Source: Ascaphus truei (lineage: Eukaryota > Chordata > Amphibia > Anura > Ascaphidae). Taken from it: DNA of 64,000 nucleotides. The notes beneath the pieces are model-generated. The model had not been told where the DNA came from. It searched no databases and saw only the letters and a list, made by a program, of their open reading frames with translations. The translations under genes were made by a program, and so were the position numbers. This document shows, piece by piece, positions 20,440 to 32,509 of the stretch (within the stretch, counting starts at the first letter, position 1; the number at the start of each line of letters is the position of its first letter). The DNA lies in NCBI GenBank assembly GCA_036426205.1, contig CM071568.1, forward strand, positions 38,523,818 through 38,587,817, read 5' to 3'.

Positions 20440-23240
20440 CATGAGTCCACCTATATCCAGGGCAGCGCCTCCACCTCATCAGGATCTCTGCATCGCAGGA
20501 AGATGGTTCTGATGAGGAACTCCTTGGTGCCATCATTGTAGAGTAAGTTCAGACTCACAATGAAGATGTCTGAATCAAGGTTTCTTTATTTTGGCTTACG
20601 GTGAGGGCCAACTGCCCTATCCAGTGGTTATTAGCCACACATCTTGCTGTGTTATCCTTTCAAAGTACGCCCTCCCAATAGGTGGGATCCCCTCTCCCTC
20701 AGGGAGATCCACCCTGTGCCAGGTCCCTGGACACAGTTATGGGTTGACAGCTTGATGCTGATTAATATAGAATGGGGCCACAAGTTACAGCACTAGTGGG
20801 CCTCTTCTCCAGGTCTCAATGCAGACTGCTCCTTATTCCAACACACTAACTTTGAGCAGTGCTGTGCCTTATATCTCTCAGGAGGCAGGCAAATCTCTGA
20901 TGTCACTAACGGTGGACTCAGAGTATGAGCCACTCCAATCCAAACATAGGGCACCTCACCAGGGTGTGAGTGCAAACCTCCATGATTACTGCTGGCATCC
21001 CTGTAACTTACCAGGCTTACTGCCAGCAGGAGAGGAAAACTGTAGACCATTTTACAGCATGGCTACACTGCTAATGCAGGAAGCCTGACAGATAAAACGG
21101 GGGAGCTTGATAGCTTGAATTAAAGCTGCAGGGAGCAGTATGATATCATAGGCATTACTGAAACAGGTGGGAGTGAAACTATGATGGACAGTTAATTTAG
21201 GGGTTATTCCCTTTTTCGGAAGATCGAACAAATAGAAGGGGAGGTGGAGTATGTTTATATGTTAAAACCGGATCTAAAACCTAATATAAAGGATGAGTGT
21301 TTATGAAGGGAATGATGAAAAGTAGAGACTTTGTTGGATAGAAATTAGCAGTGGAGGTAAAAGTATTAAGGAAAATGTTGGGGTGGGAATATGCTATAAA
21401 CCACCAAATATCTGTGAGATTGAGGAAGCTAAAATACTTTTGCAAATGGAAAAGGCATCAAAACTGGGTCATGTTTGCATAATGGGGGATTTTAATTATC
21501 CAAACATAAACTGGGGCAATGAGATTAGCGTTACAACAAAAGGAAACAGGTTTTTGGGGGTGCTTAAAGACAATTATATGACTCAAATTATTGTGGAACC
21601 AACCAGGAGAAGGGCAATGCTGGATTTGGTCATATCAAACAATGTAGAAGTAATAACAAATATTCAAGTCCTGGAACATTTGGGTAACAGTGATCATAGC
21701 ATGGTCTCATTTGAAATAAATTATAAAAAAATAGATTTATTGGGTTCAACAAAGACATTTAACTTTAGAAAGGCAGATTTTAATAAACTGAGGTCTAATC
21801 TAGTAGTAACACAATGGAATGATGTTTTTGCAGGGAAAAATGTAGAAGATAAATGGGCAGTCTTTAAAACATTGTTAGAAAAGCACACTTATCAGTGTAT
21901 ACCCTTTGGTAATAAGTATAAAAGAAATAAGTCAAAACCAATGTAGCTAAATGAACAGGTAGGGGAGGAAATGGACAAGAAGAGGAAGGTGTTTAGATTC
22001 TTTAAGTCAGAAGGGGCAGAGACATCGTATCAGAATTATAAGGAATGTAACAAAAATTGCAAAAGGGCAATCAAATTAGCAAAAATGGATAATGAAAAAA
22101 GGATTGCAATAGAAAGTAAGGTCAACCCTAAAAAGTTCTTTAAGTACATTAATAACAAAAAAACGAGGCAGATTATTATTGGAGATAAGGCTGAAGTATT
22201 AAACAAATCCTTGCCTCTGTGTTTACCAGGGAAGAATCAAGTTCAATAGTAGTGCCGCAGGAGGAAGCCACAACCTCCATGTTAATGAACAATTGGTTAA
22301 CTGAGGAAGAAGTTCATAAGCGATTTGAAAAAATTTAAGATAATAAGGCACCTGGCCCCGATGGCATACATCCAAGAGTTCTCAAGGAGTTAAGCTCAGT
22401 AATAGCCAAACCATTATATTTAATATTCAAGGACTCCATTTCCACAGGCTCAGTACCACAAGATTGGCGTAAAGCAGATGTGGTAGCTATATTTAAAAAG
22501 GGAGTTGGATCACAACTGGGAAATTACAGACCTGTAAGCCTGACTTCAATAGTAGGGAACTACTTGAAGGTTTAATACGGGATAATATTCAGGAATACCA
22601 AATGGAAAACAAAATTATTAGTAATAGTCAGCATGGATTTATGAAGGATAGATCATGCCAAACTAACCTTATTTGTTTCTTTGAGGAGATAAGTAGGAAT
22701 TTAGACCAGGGTAATGCAGTTGATGTGGTCTACTTAGATTTTGCAAAGGCTTTTGATACGGTTTCACACAAGAGGTTGGTGTACAAAATAAAGAAAGTTG
22801 GACTCAGTAATAATATATGCACCTGGATTGAAAACTGGTTAAAGGACAGACAACAGAGGGTTGTCATAAATGGAACTTTTTCAGGTTGGGCTAAAGTCGT
22901 GAGTGGAGTACCTCAGGGATCGGTACTGGGACCCCTGCTTTTTAACTTGTTTATTAATGACCTTTTGTTGGCATCAAAAGCAAAGTCTCCATCTTTGCTG
23001 ATGATACTAAATTGTGTAAGGTAATAGAATCAGAGCAGGATGTAATTTCTCTTCAGAATGACTTGGAGAGACTGGGAACGTGGGCAGGTAAATGGCAAAT
23101 GAGGTTTAATACAGATAAATGTAAGGTTATGCATTTGGGATGCAAGAATAAAAAGGCGACTTACAAATTAAATGGAGATATATTGGGGGAATCCTTGATG
23201 GAGAAGGATTTAGGAGTGCTTGTAGACTGCATGCTTAGCA
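20440..23240 (+). repeat. Direct duplication, unit B
   Basis: Second copy of the LTR 3' part, endonuclease and RT. Indel noise is dense up to about 21,400. After that the sequence is clean, with open frames of 187 and 208 codons, which points to a junction between error-rich and polished sequence near 21,400. Confidence 0.8.
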
Positions 23241-23836
23241 ATAGTGCCCAATGTCATGCAGTAGATGCAAAGGCAAACAAGATCGTATCTTGCATCAAAC
23301 GGGCAATGGATGGAAGGGAAGTAAACATAATTATGACCCTTTGCAAAGCACTAGTAAGACCACACCTTCAATATGGAGTACAATTTTGGGCACCAATCCT
23401 AAGAAAAGACATTATGGAACTAGAGAGAGTGCAGAGAAGAGCCACCAAATTAATAAAAGGTATGGACATTCTAACTTATGAGGAGAGGCTAGCTAAATTA
23501 GCTTTATTTACATTAGAAAAGAGGCGTCTAAGAGGGGATATGATAACTATATACAAATATATTCAGGGACAATACAAGGAGTTTTCAAAAGAACTATTCA
23601 TCCCACAGGCAGTACAAAGGACTCGGGCCATCCCTTAAGGTTGGAGGAAAGGAAATTTCACCAGCAACAAAGGAAACGGTTCTTTACAGCAAGGGCAGTT
23701 AAAATGTGGAATTCATTACCCATGGAGACTGTGATGGCAGATACAATAGATTTATTCAAAAAAAGGTTGGACATCTTTTTAGATGGGAAAGGTATACAGG
23801 ATATACCAAATAAGTTTACACGGGAAGGATGTTGAT
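21075..23836 (+). pseudogene. CR1 ORF2, copy B (endonuclease, RT, C-terminal domain)
   Basis: In order: an apurinic-type endonuclease with GDFNYPNINW (about 21486) and GNSDHSMVSFEI (about 21685); RT blocks [56 protein letters not shown] (motif A), [20 protein letters not shown] (motif B); the FADD block (motif C) at about 22,995 is in another frame; then WAPILRKDIMELERVQRR and RFFTARAVKMWNSLP typical of CR1 C-termini. Breaks: TAG at 21943-21945, frameshifts near 22,240, 22,330, 22,580, 22,985 and 23,635. It once encoded nicking and target-primed reverse transcription in the nucleus, and is now dead. Confidence 0.8.
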
Positions 23837-24043
23837 CCGGGGATGAATCCGATTGCCAATTCTTGGAGTCAGGAAGTAATTAATTTTTCCCTTAATGGAG
23901 TTTTTTGTTTGCTTTCCTCTGGATCAATAAGTAAGTATAGATATAGGATAAAGTATCTGTTGTCTAAATTTAGCATAGGTTGAACTTGATGGACCTATGT
24001 CTTTTTTCAACGTCATCTACTATGTAACTATGTAACTATGTAA

Positions 24044-25235
24044 TACATATAGGTGTCCGTCGTTGGTCGAGAGACCAGCTCCGGTCAACCCTTTCCCCAT
24101 CGCTAGGCAAATCCCTTCAATAGGAGTCAAGTCAGGTTGATGTGATATATACTTACCTACTTTAACTCCTTCTTGTCCAGAGCTATTTGCATCAAGTACA
24201 TGGACTTTATACTTCTGGATTTACAGTATACTCTGCAGCACACGTCAGTCTGTTTGGGGGGCTCATCCTCCCTAGTCATTCTCATGAGCCCTTTAGCACT
24301 TTCCTCACAGTTCTTTTTCTTCCTCATCACTATTTTCCGTTAGCAAATGAGTACAAACGTGCATTGCTAATTTTTATTAAATGCGGCAACATAAATTCAG
24401 ATTTCTTTTGTGTGTGAAGAACAGCAAAAATGTTTTGCAATGTTAAATCTGCTTTATCGGAGTATATTGAAAATAGACCATGGTGTTTGAAGCTTAAGGT
24501 AACGACAGTCGTTTCTCCGTAGTTTTGATATTAATGGGATATATGTACGATACCGTACACAATTAAACTATTGTTCTAAGAAACATGTTAAATCTTTTCA
24601 AACACTTTAAAATTCAAATATAGAAAACACTGTGACGCAGAGGAGGACTTGAAGTATAAAAAAGTTTATTTAGATCATGTGCAAATAGTTTTTTCTGTTT
24701 TTGTTCCACTCAGAGCCTCCGCCGACATCACACCGGAGGACCCCAATCGTGCTCTGATTTAAAGGAGGACTAGAGGTACATTCCACTCCATGCGGCAGCA
24801 GTGATCTACCCAATCCGGTGTGAGAGGAGTGCAGTGGATATTCAGAGGGGCTATACCAGGTATTGACTGGATTTATAAGAAAATTAGGCGTCATTTACTG
24901 TACTTTTCCTGGATGCTGCATACTTTGAATAAGAGTGAGGCAAGGTATGCTATCACCTTATCCTTTACTGGACGCCCCCACACTTACACTCCCTATATGG
25001 ATCTATGGGTCTGACCGGGTCCTTATAAACAAAAATACTGTATATACAGTATTTCTGCTTAGGAGAGATCCCATTAATTTCTCTCTTCATTTGATCACTT
25101 TCAAGCCCCAGAATTTCCTATTGGACTATCAACCTTAAATATCAAATATGCAGTAGGAATTATATTATATTTAGTACAAAACTAACGACTTATACAAATA
25201 TTAATCCTTACCTTTTTTATTATCCATTTTTCATA
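24044..25235. other. Unassigned DNA
   Basis: No gene recognised. GGTCGAGAGACCAGCTCC (24066) is a small hairpin. The rest is AT-rich. Confidence 0.5.
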
Positions 25236-25925
25236 ATTTGATTGCCCTTTTGTACTTTTTGTTACATTCCTTATAATTCTGAAATGATGTCTGACTTAAT
25301 ATCTACACGCCTGCCTGTTCTTTTCCATTTCCTCCCCTACCTGTTTATTTAGCAACATTAGTTTTGACTTCTTTCTTTTATACTTATTACACAGGGATAT
25401 AAACTGGTAAGTGTGCTTTTCTAACAATGTTTTAAAGGCTGCGTATTTATCTTCTCCATTTTTTCCCCGCAAAAACACAATCCCAGTGTATTCCTTGTAC
25501 ACTAGATTAGACCTCAGTTTATAAAAATATGCCTTTCTAAAGTTGAAGGTCTTTGTTGAACCAAAGTAATCTGTTTTTTGATCATTTATTTCAAATGAGA
25601 CCATGTTATGATCACTGTTTCCCAAATGTTCCAAGATTTTAATATTTTGTATTACTTCTACATGGTTTGATATTACCAAATCCCAATATTGCCCCTCCCC
25701 TGGTTGGTTCCTCAATAATTTGGGTCATATAACTGACATTAAGTACCCCCAAAAACCTGTTTCCTTTTGTTATAATGCTAATCTCATTGCCCCAGTCTAT
25801 GTCTTGATAATTAAAATCCCCCATTAGGCAAACAAGACCTAATTTTGATGCCTTCTCCATTTGCAAAAGTATTTTAGTTTCCTTAATCTCACAGATAATC
25901 CAGGAGCAAATATATTTTCTGAATT
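25236..25925 (-). mobile_element. CR1 endonuclease fragment, inverted
   Basis: The minus strand encodes recognisable pieces of the same CR1 endonuclease: MGDFNYQDIDWGNEISI, EHLGNSDHNMVSFEIN, STKTFNFRKA, TLLEKHTYQF and ..LMLLNKQVGEEMEK. There are two frames with a shift near 25,700. It ends within the endonuclease-RT linker at 25,236. Substitution differences from the 21.4 kb copy show a different, older insertion. Confidence 0.8.
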
Positions 25926-27207
25926 CAACTGCCTTTACTGTATGTTGTACACTACCCTTTATGTTGATATAATGTAGCCTTCGGCCAATACACGATCCTC
26001 CACCAGCTGCACTTATTCTGGTCTGTATTTCCAAATTGCATTGGCATTTTTGAAATGCAGCAGTCACATGTTTTTTTTTGTGAATTTAGAATTATTTCAA
26101 TATTATTTTAACTGACGTTATTAACTGCCGGTGCAGACAAAAAATGGCAAAAAAAATTATTTGAATAATGGGAACTCTCTATTTATCAATGATGAAGCGA
26201 TATTGTGGGTAAAATATTAAAATTCCAGTTTTCTGAACAAGTTTAGGAAGGAGAACAAAAGTTCCTTAACCGTCACACTTTCTTTAGAAACATTGGAACA
26301 ATTGATTTATTTTCTATAAAGAATTCAATCTGCTGCTTATCAGCTTAGAAGATAAGCAATTATAAAGCTCACTTGGCTGAACAAAACATTTTTTTTTATC
26401 TTGTAAAACATCAAGGAACACAATAAAATAATACTTCATTTCAGGACATAACATTTCTTTGTGATGAATGTTCATCACTTTGAGATTAGAGTACAGCATG
26501 GTCACTTCTGAGACACTTCTGCTTATTTATTTATATCTGTTACTTGTTGGCTAAATTCCACATATTTCTTATTTTAATAGAATATAAATGGTATAATTTC
26601 TATTTATTTAATAAAGCAGAAAGGACCGTAATTAAAATAATACAAAGTTTAATGAACATATGCAGCTATTGCTAATAATAGAGTGTGTCCCATTAAATAG
26701 GGAAAGATCTTCCCGAGCTGGGGATGATAACCCTTTGCACCCTTTAGCAGAAAGTAAAACAGTTTTTGCAATGCCTTAATAGCCTCTTTGATATGATATA
26801 ATTAGTCAAATCAGTGTTTGGGCTTGTAGGATGTTAGGTTACTTATCCCTTTGTAGTCATAGGAGTTATTCAGGCATGTGTTGGACATGCTGTCATAACC
26901 GCTGGCTATTAACGCCTAGTATTAAATAGTTATATTTTGTTGACATGCCTGTCCCCTCGTCCAAGCAGGCCTTTCAGGAAACTTGGTTATCTATATTGCA
27001 GCCATGATGTGGAGTACATATCCAAATTACCAGTATCAGCAGCGTATTAAACCTTATTAAAAAAATATTTATTTAGATAAGGCAGCTTCACATTGATTTC
27101 CAAGTCAGAAATAGACAATTTATTTACTTGAGAATATTTTTTTCGGGAGTAGAGAGAAGAAGAATTCACATTTCGGAGTATAATGAAAATGATCATATCC
27201 ATTATAT
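25926..27207. other. Unassigned AT-rich DNA
   Basis: No gene or named repeat. A poly-T (26072) and poly-T (26391) are the only low-complexity stretches. Confidence 0.55.
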
Positions 27208-27315
27208 TATATAAATAGACTTCCCTCCTTGATAAAGTGCAAACACGCACGAAACGCGTAGGAGGGTTGTTACACCTCCGTTTTAAATATGGACTCAATA
27301 AAGTAATATTTTATT
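27208..27315 (+). ncRNA. TATA box plus hammerhead-like motif, copy 3
   Basis: TATATAAATAG (27208-27218) precedes the hairpin CCCTCC-TTGATAAA-GTGC-AAACAC-GCAC-GAAACGCGTA-GGAGGG (27223-27266). The outer CCCTCC/GGAGGG and inner GTGC/GCAC helices pair perfectly, leaving the TGATAAA and GAAAC cores unpaired, as in a hammerhead. ACGCGT next to the core is self-complementary. About 35 bp further on lies CAATAAAG (27297), a poly(A)-signal-like word. Compared with the canonical CUGANGA core this copy has U for C and A for G plus one extra A, so it may be inactive. Confidence 0.5.
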
Positions 27316-27814
27316 CCAGTTTTTAACCCACTCTCTTGGCTGTTTGCCATATTTCATCTTTTGTCTCATATGTATGAGAACGCAGGCTATAATAAGGTAT
27401 GTAAATACAAATGGTATTCTCATCAGGCAGCTCTATTTATAGCATACAGTAGTAATCTTTAAAAGCTTACATTCTGCAATAAATTAAAATATAAATGATT
27501 ATACATATATGTAGGTGACTTTCATTGTTGGGAGAACCAGTGTTATAAACATGTTTCTTATATTTGTTGCACAAATTAATCCTGCTTGTTGAAATGCAAT
27601 TCTATTTGTACTGTATATCCAATGAAAAATGATTCACTACAAAGTGAAAAGCTTCAGTACGATACTGTATTCAGTTTATTGACTTGCTAGGAAACAAGGG
27701 ATCTATGCAATAAGCCTGGATAAGGCCACGATCGATAGAAAAACTCCTATTCAAATTAAAAGCTGTGTTGCTTCTGGGTTTATTTAATATAATTATGATA
27801 CAAAAGCTCTTCCA
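27316..27814. other. Unassigned AT-rich DNA
   Basis: Nothing recognised. Confidence 0.55.
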
Positions 27815-28860
27815 AGTGTAGCAGGGTATTCCTCCACACCTCCAGGGGCATTTATACAGTTCTGCAGGCTGAGGAGGCAGTGGCAGCCATGTTGGGAGAG
27901 GCAGAGACAAACAGGATATACACTGGGACTGTGACGTTCGCAGTCAGTGCTGCAGAGCACACGAAGTGCAAGGACTGTCCCGGGAGTCAGTGAGGCTGTC
28001 TGTTATAAGCTTAGTGGTTTCCCCGGAGGACCCAGTTAGACCCCCAGCCATCGTAGTCTGAGTGCTGTAGGGCTGATCATAAGTTAGGGACCCTTCACTG
28101 TAGTGATATCAGCGGTGAAGATGCAGAGCAGTACGGACTCCATGAAGGAACTCCTCAGTCCCAGACACCACGTGAGCGGCTGCCGGTGGTAAGGAGCGAG
28201 TGGAGTTTATTTGGAGGCCCCACATCATGAGACACCATGTGTCAGGTGCTAGTCGGCAGTATCCATGAACATCCACTGGGACTGCTGCTGCTCTTGCTTC
28301 CAGACTCTGAAACCTGACACCTTTGCTCATGTCAAGTTCTAGCCTGCAGTACCCATGAACATTAACCGGGGCTGCTGCTGCTCTTAGTTCCAGACTCTGA
28401 AATCTGACATCTTTGCACCTGTTCATATGCCTCCAGCCAGACCTATGTAAACCTCCCTTTTCCTGTTCCTCCATTGCCAGTTTATACTGGTTCCTCCAGC
28501 TCCTGCAAGTTTCCTTTGTTTTCTGCTGCTGTTGCTACTGCTGTTATCCTCTTCCTGTCTCATCATTGCTGACCTCTGCTTGTGATGCCGACCTATCTGC
28601 TGCCTGCTTCCAACCTCTGCTTGTGACCCTGACCACGCTATCTGCCGCCTGTGTCCAACCTCTGCTTGTGACCCCGTCCATGCTCCCTGCTGTTCCTGCC
28701 ACTGGGATCAACTCCAGCCGTAGATCAACCCTTGACACCATGGATGCCTCTCTCCTAAGAGGGAGGCTAGTATTGTTTCAGAATCCAAATGAATGGTACC
28801 CACCATGCACCAATGAAATCAGGGTGAGTGCTACCGTCACACACACCATATGACCTTGGG
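27815..28860. other. GC-richer block with short tandem duplications
   Basis: It begins GTGTAGCAGGGTATTCCTCC, a string resembling GTGTAGCGGGGTACCCATTA at 61505. It contains a tandem pair of about 83 bp (28243-28325 and 28327-28410, both with GACTGCTGCTGCTCTT-type and TTCCAGACTCTGAAA blocks) and a roughly 48-bp repeat with CCAACCTCTGCTTGTGACC (28609, 28656). There are open frames on both strands, but nothing protein-like. Possibly an unrecognised LTR or transposon interior. Confidence 0.4.
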
Positions 28861-29919
28861 CGGATATACACTATCCCAGGGGTATTGGGGATAGAGCCGT
28901 AAGGGGGAGGGGGAGGAGAGATATGGTTATCCTTCCCGGTGAGAGGAGAAGGGATGGTGCTGTTACTATTGCTGTGTTATGTTAATATGCATAAGTGTTA
29001 TGTTGGACTCTGCTGGTAAGGTTCCTATTGTTTTTACTGTTGTATGAGTGGTTATTCACAGGATATATATTTATATATATATACAAGAGAACAGAGAGCG
29101 CACGTCCCATAGTGTTAAAAAGCACATTTAATGTAAAAAGGAAGGACAAGGGGATTAAGAACACTCACAAAAGTAATAGAACTTCAAGCGATTTGTGATA
29201 TAATCACCACCAGAAGGTAACACCGTCGTGGATCACACCAACAGATCGATATCCTATCTGGTTCACCTTCAGCAGCTCCTGATGGACAAATAACCGTGTC
29301 TCTGCTTGTAGTGCGATTTCCTCTGTGCGATTTTCATCTGTGGCGGGATCCTCACAGGTGGAGGTGTTGCACCCTGTACCCCCCTGCTCCTTATGGGTGG
29401 AGGCTTAGGCCCCCTGTGTCCCCATACAGGTTAGCACCATAAAACACAGTAACACCCTTTACCAAGCATATCTCCCTTAGGGGGGGATAGGGGTGCTACA
29501 AAATAAGAAAAGCAATTGGGGTGATGGGATGCCCTGGGTGAGGGAGGACCTAACCCATGGGTAAATATGTATATGTGGAAGACAAATACATGTATGTAAA
29601 TGTGTAGTGGTTGATCAAAGTGGGGATTCACCACTAAACCAGTGGAATGTGGGTGTTCAGGGGAGCAGTGTGATAATGTGTATTATATACAATAACATTA
29701 AAAATATATAAGGCACTGATAGAATGTCTCCCTTATGAGCAAAAATAAGCAAGTACAAATAGTACAAAGATGCAGATGGTGGATGGATCAAATTGCATCG
29801 AATGATAGTTCAAAGGGTGATATAGTGTGATGATCAATGGATTTAGTAATGTTCAATCACTATCTCAAAGATGGATATAAAATGCCTTAGTGTGCTGCCC
29901 CATATGTCAAGATAAGCAA
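28861..29919. other. Unassigned DNA with a Penelope-type 3' end
   Basis: On the minus strand AACACTATGGGACGTGCGCT followed by CTCTGTTCTCTTGTATATA (29117-29079) matches the 'GTGCGCTC..' ends seen near 31,380, 39,145 and 62,450. The remainder (29,170-29,919) holds a few short motifs but no gene. Confidence 0.35.
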
Positions 29920-30100
29920 TCTAATAAAACGTAGGGAAATGTATTAGTGGACAGACCAGAAACTGTAGGTCACTGGCTGCAGTTAAGAACAATAGTGCCC
30001 ATTCAGGTAGATTTAGTGGCTTATCCAATAAGAAAAAGGTTGAAGACATTAGGTGCTTTTAAGAGAAATGTGAAAAGATCACAATGTGAAAGCAATACAA

Positions 30101-30175
<75 letters not shown>

Positions 30176-30508
30176 AAGAAGAAGAAGAAGAAGAAGAGTG
30201 AAGAAAGACGTGTCTATAAAATGTGATTTAATTTAACTACTGTATATAACATCAAGTTATTATAATAATTAATAGAAAATAAAAATACAGACTACCCTGT
30301 ACATAGATCTAAAAAATACAACTGTATAACCCCACCCAAAAAGAAAAATAATAAAGCTGTCCCAGTTATAAACTAAAGTCACTGAGAGAGCTCTCTCTTA
30401 GCAGTTAGTATTTAGAAAAGCACTTCAATTAATTAATTCAGTAAATAATGACATCATCATTACTCTAATGTGTATAGTTACCTTTGACTTTCTCCATTGG
30501 TCTGCTGA
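29920..30508. repeat. Long inverted repeat, left arm
   Basis: Inverted counterpart of 34198-34723. Matching blocks include TAATAAAACGTAGGGAAATG (29920), GGTCACTGGCTGCAGTTAAG (29969), CACTGAGAGAGCTCTCTCTT and AATTAATTAATTCAGTAAAT. This arm contains an expanded (AAT)n(GAA)n tract not seen at that size in the other arm. The inner edge sits about 7 bp from the end of the Penelope endonuclease relic. Confidence 0.85.
30098..30196. repeat. (AAT)n-(AAG)n microsatellite
   Basis: About 16 AAT units followed directly by about 16 AAG units on the + strand, so a single switch of repeat type. Confidence 0.95.
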
Positions 30509-30514
30509 AATGCT

Positions 30515-30793
30515 ACTAGATCAAGTTACTCATTCAATGCCCCTGGATATAGGGTCCAGAGCTTAAAATCCAGTAAATTCCATGTTTCCTTTGTCTACCA
30601 AATCTATCTCCTCTCAGTGTACCTTTAATTTAATTTATCTTGATACCCAAGATAGATTAATCAGTGGGATCTTTATTATGTTTATACACAAAGTGGCATG
30701 AAACAACATGTCCCAATAAACCTTTTATGATGTTCTTACGATGTTCTAAAACCCTCTCCTTCAGGTGTCTCTTTGTGCATCCAATGTATTGTA
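30515..30793 (-). pseudogene. Penelope-like element 2: GIY-YIG endonuclease relic
   Basis: The minus strand reads VQYIGCTKRHLKERVLEHRK then NIIKGLLGHVVSCHF, HNKDPTD, GDRFGRQRK and IYWIL in one frame with a few stops. This matches the GIY-YIG block, the following helix, the H..H region and the GGDR..LxxxExxWIxxL end of Penelope endonucleases (compare 57774-58110). The 5' part, with the RT, lies at 31760-32470, separated by inserted DNA. Confidence 0.7.
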
Positions 30794-30796
30794 CAG

Positions 30797-31759
30797 TAGG
30801 TCAGGGGGGCGGGAATGGGGGATGCACCCCCCATGCGGGGGGCGCAAGTTTATTCAGGGGGGGCACGGTGGTTGCAGAGGCCCCGCGCTCTTTCCCCAAG
30901 GCATTTAAATTAATGTTGTCGGATCGCGTGAGGCCTCTGCAACTTCACTTACCTTATCTTCGGCGACGCGTCACCATTGCAACGCGGTGTCAAATTACGC
31001 TGCGGGGTCACGTTACATCACGTTGCCATGGCAATTGTTCCTATCTGCTATTTTTCAAAAGCTTACCTGCATGGTCTAAAATGTGAATGTATTTGGCTTG
31101 TATATACTTGCTCCTGAATACACTACTTTTACCATCTGCACTATCCTGCTGTTTTGCTCTCGTTTTACATGGGATTTCAGTACTGTGTTCCTTTTAGTGA
31201 CACACTGGAGGCTCGCATTATGGGGTGAAAGTATCACTTATCCAAACCCTTAAAGGAATTCGATGGCTGATGACTCCATCTACATTGTGAGTGCACATTT
31301 TGTGGGAGCTGATTTACTGTTTTCACGTGCACTAGATAGTATTGCACTATATTTGTTTTATATTTTTCCGGTCGCCTGCGCTCCCCGTATTTCTACAAAC
31401 TACCACTTCCAAGAACCCTGAAGGAAGGTTCAACGAGCGTAGAGCAACGGCTACTGGTTGTATATTTCACCACTATATTTATGTATGGTTTGCCACTGAT
31501 TATTTTTACCATAACATTGAAATATTACTATTCACCTTTATTAATTTTATTTCACAAGTTTTGAATATTCTTACACACTTAGAGTGCCGGGTGAATATTT
31601 TGTCCCGAACACATTCTGTTGTGTCCACATTTAAAGTAACACTGGGTATATTAGGGATCCAAGTGTCAATATGGACATTTTTTTACCTTGTCCCTGACCC
31701 AATATGCTAGGTGCCAAAATATTTGTAACTTTTTTAGCCCATTTGAACACTATATCAGG
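30797..31759. other. Inserted repeats within Penelope element 2
   Basis: 30797-31060 is a GC-rich block with GGGGGATGCACCCCCCATGC and several CGCG words. 31346-31460 carries a Penelope-type 3' end word (GTCGCCTGCGCTCCCCG). 31600-31759 may still be linker of the Penelope protein. No intact gene. Confidence 0.4.
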
Positions 31760-32470
31760 TTTGGTTGCTAAGCTCTCTTTTAAAATTGAATTACTTGTGT
31801 GGATGTTTCAGTGTTTGCATACTACCTTCTGAATATCTGTGGCAGCCCTATTATATTTTGTGATAAAGAGACATTTGTCTGATGGTTTACCTTTCTGTTC
31901 TTTGTGTACCTTGGTATGAATTAGAGAGAGACTATCTTTCTCTTTTGACCTTTGATGCGCTTTACTTGTGATATTCCTATTATAACCTTTTCCCTTAAAC
32001 TTGTTTAATATAAGCTCAGACTGCTGATCAAAATCTGTGTCTTTGGTGCAATTCCTTCTCAGTCTGAGGAATTGCCCATAGGAGGTGTTTTTCTTCCAGG
32101 CTTGCAGGTGATTACTTCTATAATCTAAATAACCAGTTCACTGGTATAAACATGTTTTTGGTTAAAATCTTATTGTCTTCATTAAACAGAACCACATTCA
32201 AAAAGTATATTGTGTTTGGATTGCACTGGTACATGTAGGTAAAATTGACATTCATCTCATTATTGTTTAAAATTATATCAATACATTTATATCCCCTTTC
32301 TTGATGAAAATCAGGTCATCAATATACCTTCTGTATAAAATAATGTGTGCGGAGTAAGGGTTATTTTCCCAGATTAAACTCTCCTTACAGTATCCCATGT
32401 ATAGATTCACAAAACTGGAGGCAAACTTCATCCCCATTGCTCTACCACATTATGGTAAATAAAATTTGCC
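31760..32470 (-). pseudogene. Penelope-like element 2: reverse transcriptase relic
   Basis: Minus-strand pieces: GMKFASSFVNLYMGYCKESL (RT motif B region), YRRYIDDLIFI (motif C with the DD pair), NTIYFLNVVLFNEDNKILTK (motif D/E region) and YGQFLRLRRNCTKDTDFDQQ followed by ELILNKFKGKGY, the Penelope linker. The order matches element 1 at 57774-59510. Stops and frameshifts throughout. It is more diverged from element 1 than a recent copy would be, and the YIDDL and RLRRNC words suggest a distinct Penelope/Neptune-type lineage. Confidence 0.75.
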
Positions 32471-32509
32471 CTCAAATAAAAAAAATATATTCATAAAGAT
32501 AAAATCAAT

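Larger units (their letters stand above)
16690..24043 (+). mobile_element. CR1 LINE, long but broken, with LTR insertion and duplicated segment
   Basis: Reading left to right: an ORF1 esterase-like relic (16775-17120), an inserted LTR on the opposite strand (17329-18147), endonuclease and RT (ORF2), and a CR1-type 3' end with GTTGAACTTGATGGACCTAT and a CTATGTAA repeat tail ending at about 24043. Part of it (17508-20262) is repeated at 20440-23240. Frameshifts and stops show that neither ORF is functional as given. Family call from the C-terminal block (..VQRRATKLIKGM.., ..LEKRRLRGD..), characteristic of CR1. Confidence 0.8.

Noticed and set aside
24001..24043. CTATGTAA repeat as a telomere-like or satellite array
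   Set aside because: It is the ordinary short 3' tail of the CR1 element, found inverted at 60052.
28413..28853. 146-codon frame with Cys/Leu-rich start
   Set aside because: It runs through short tandem duplications in a GC-rich block; no domain, signal or family pattern is convincing.
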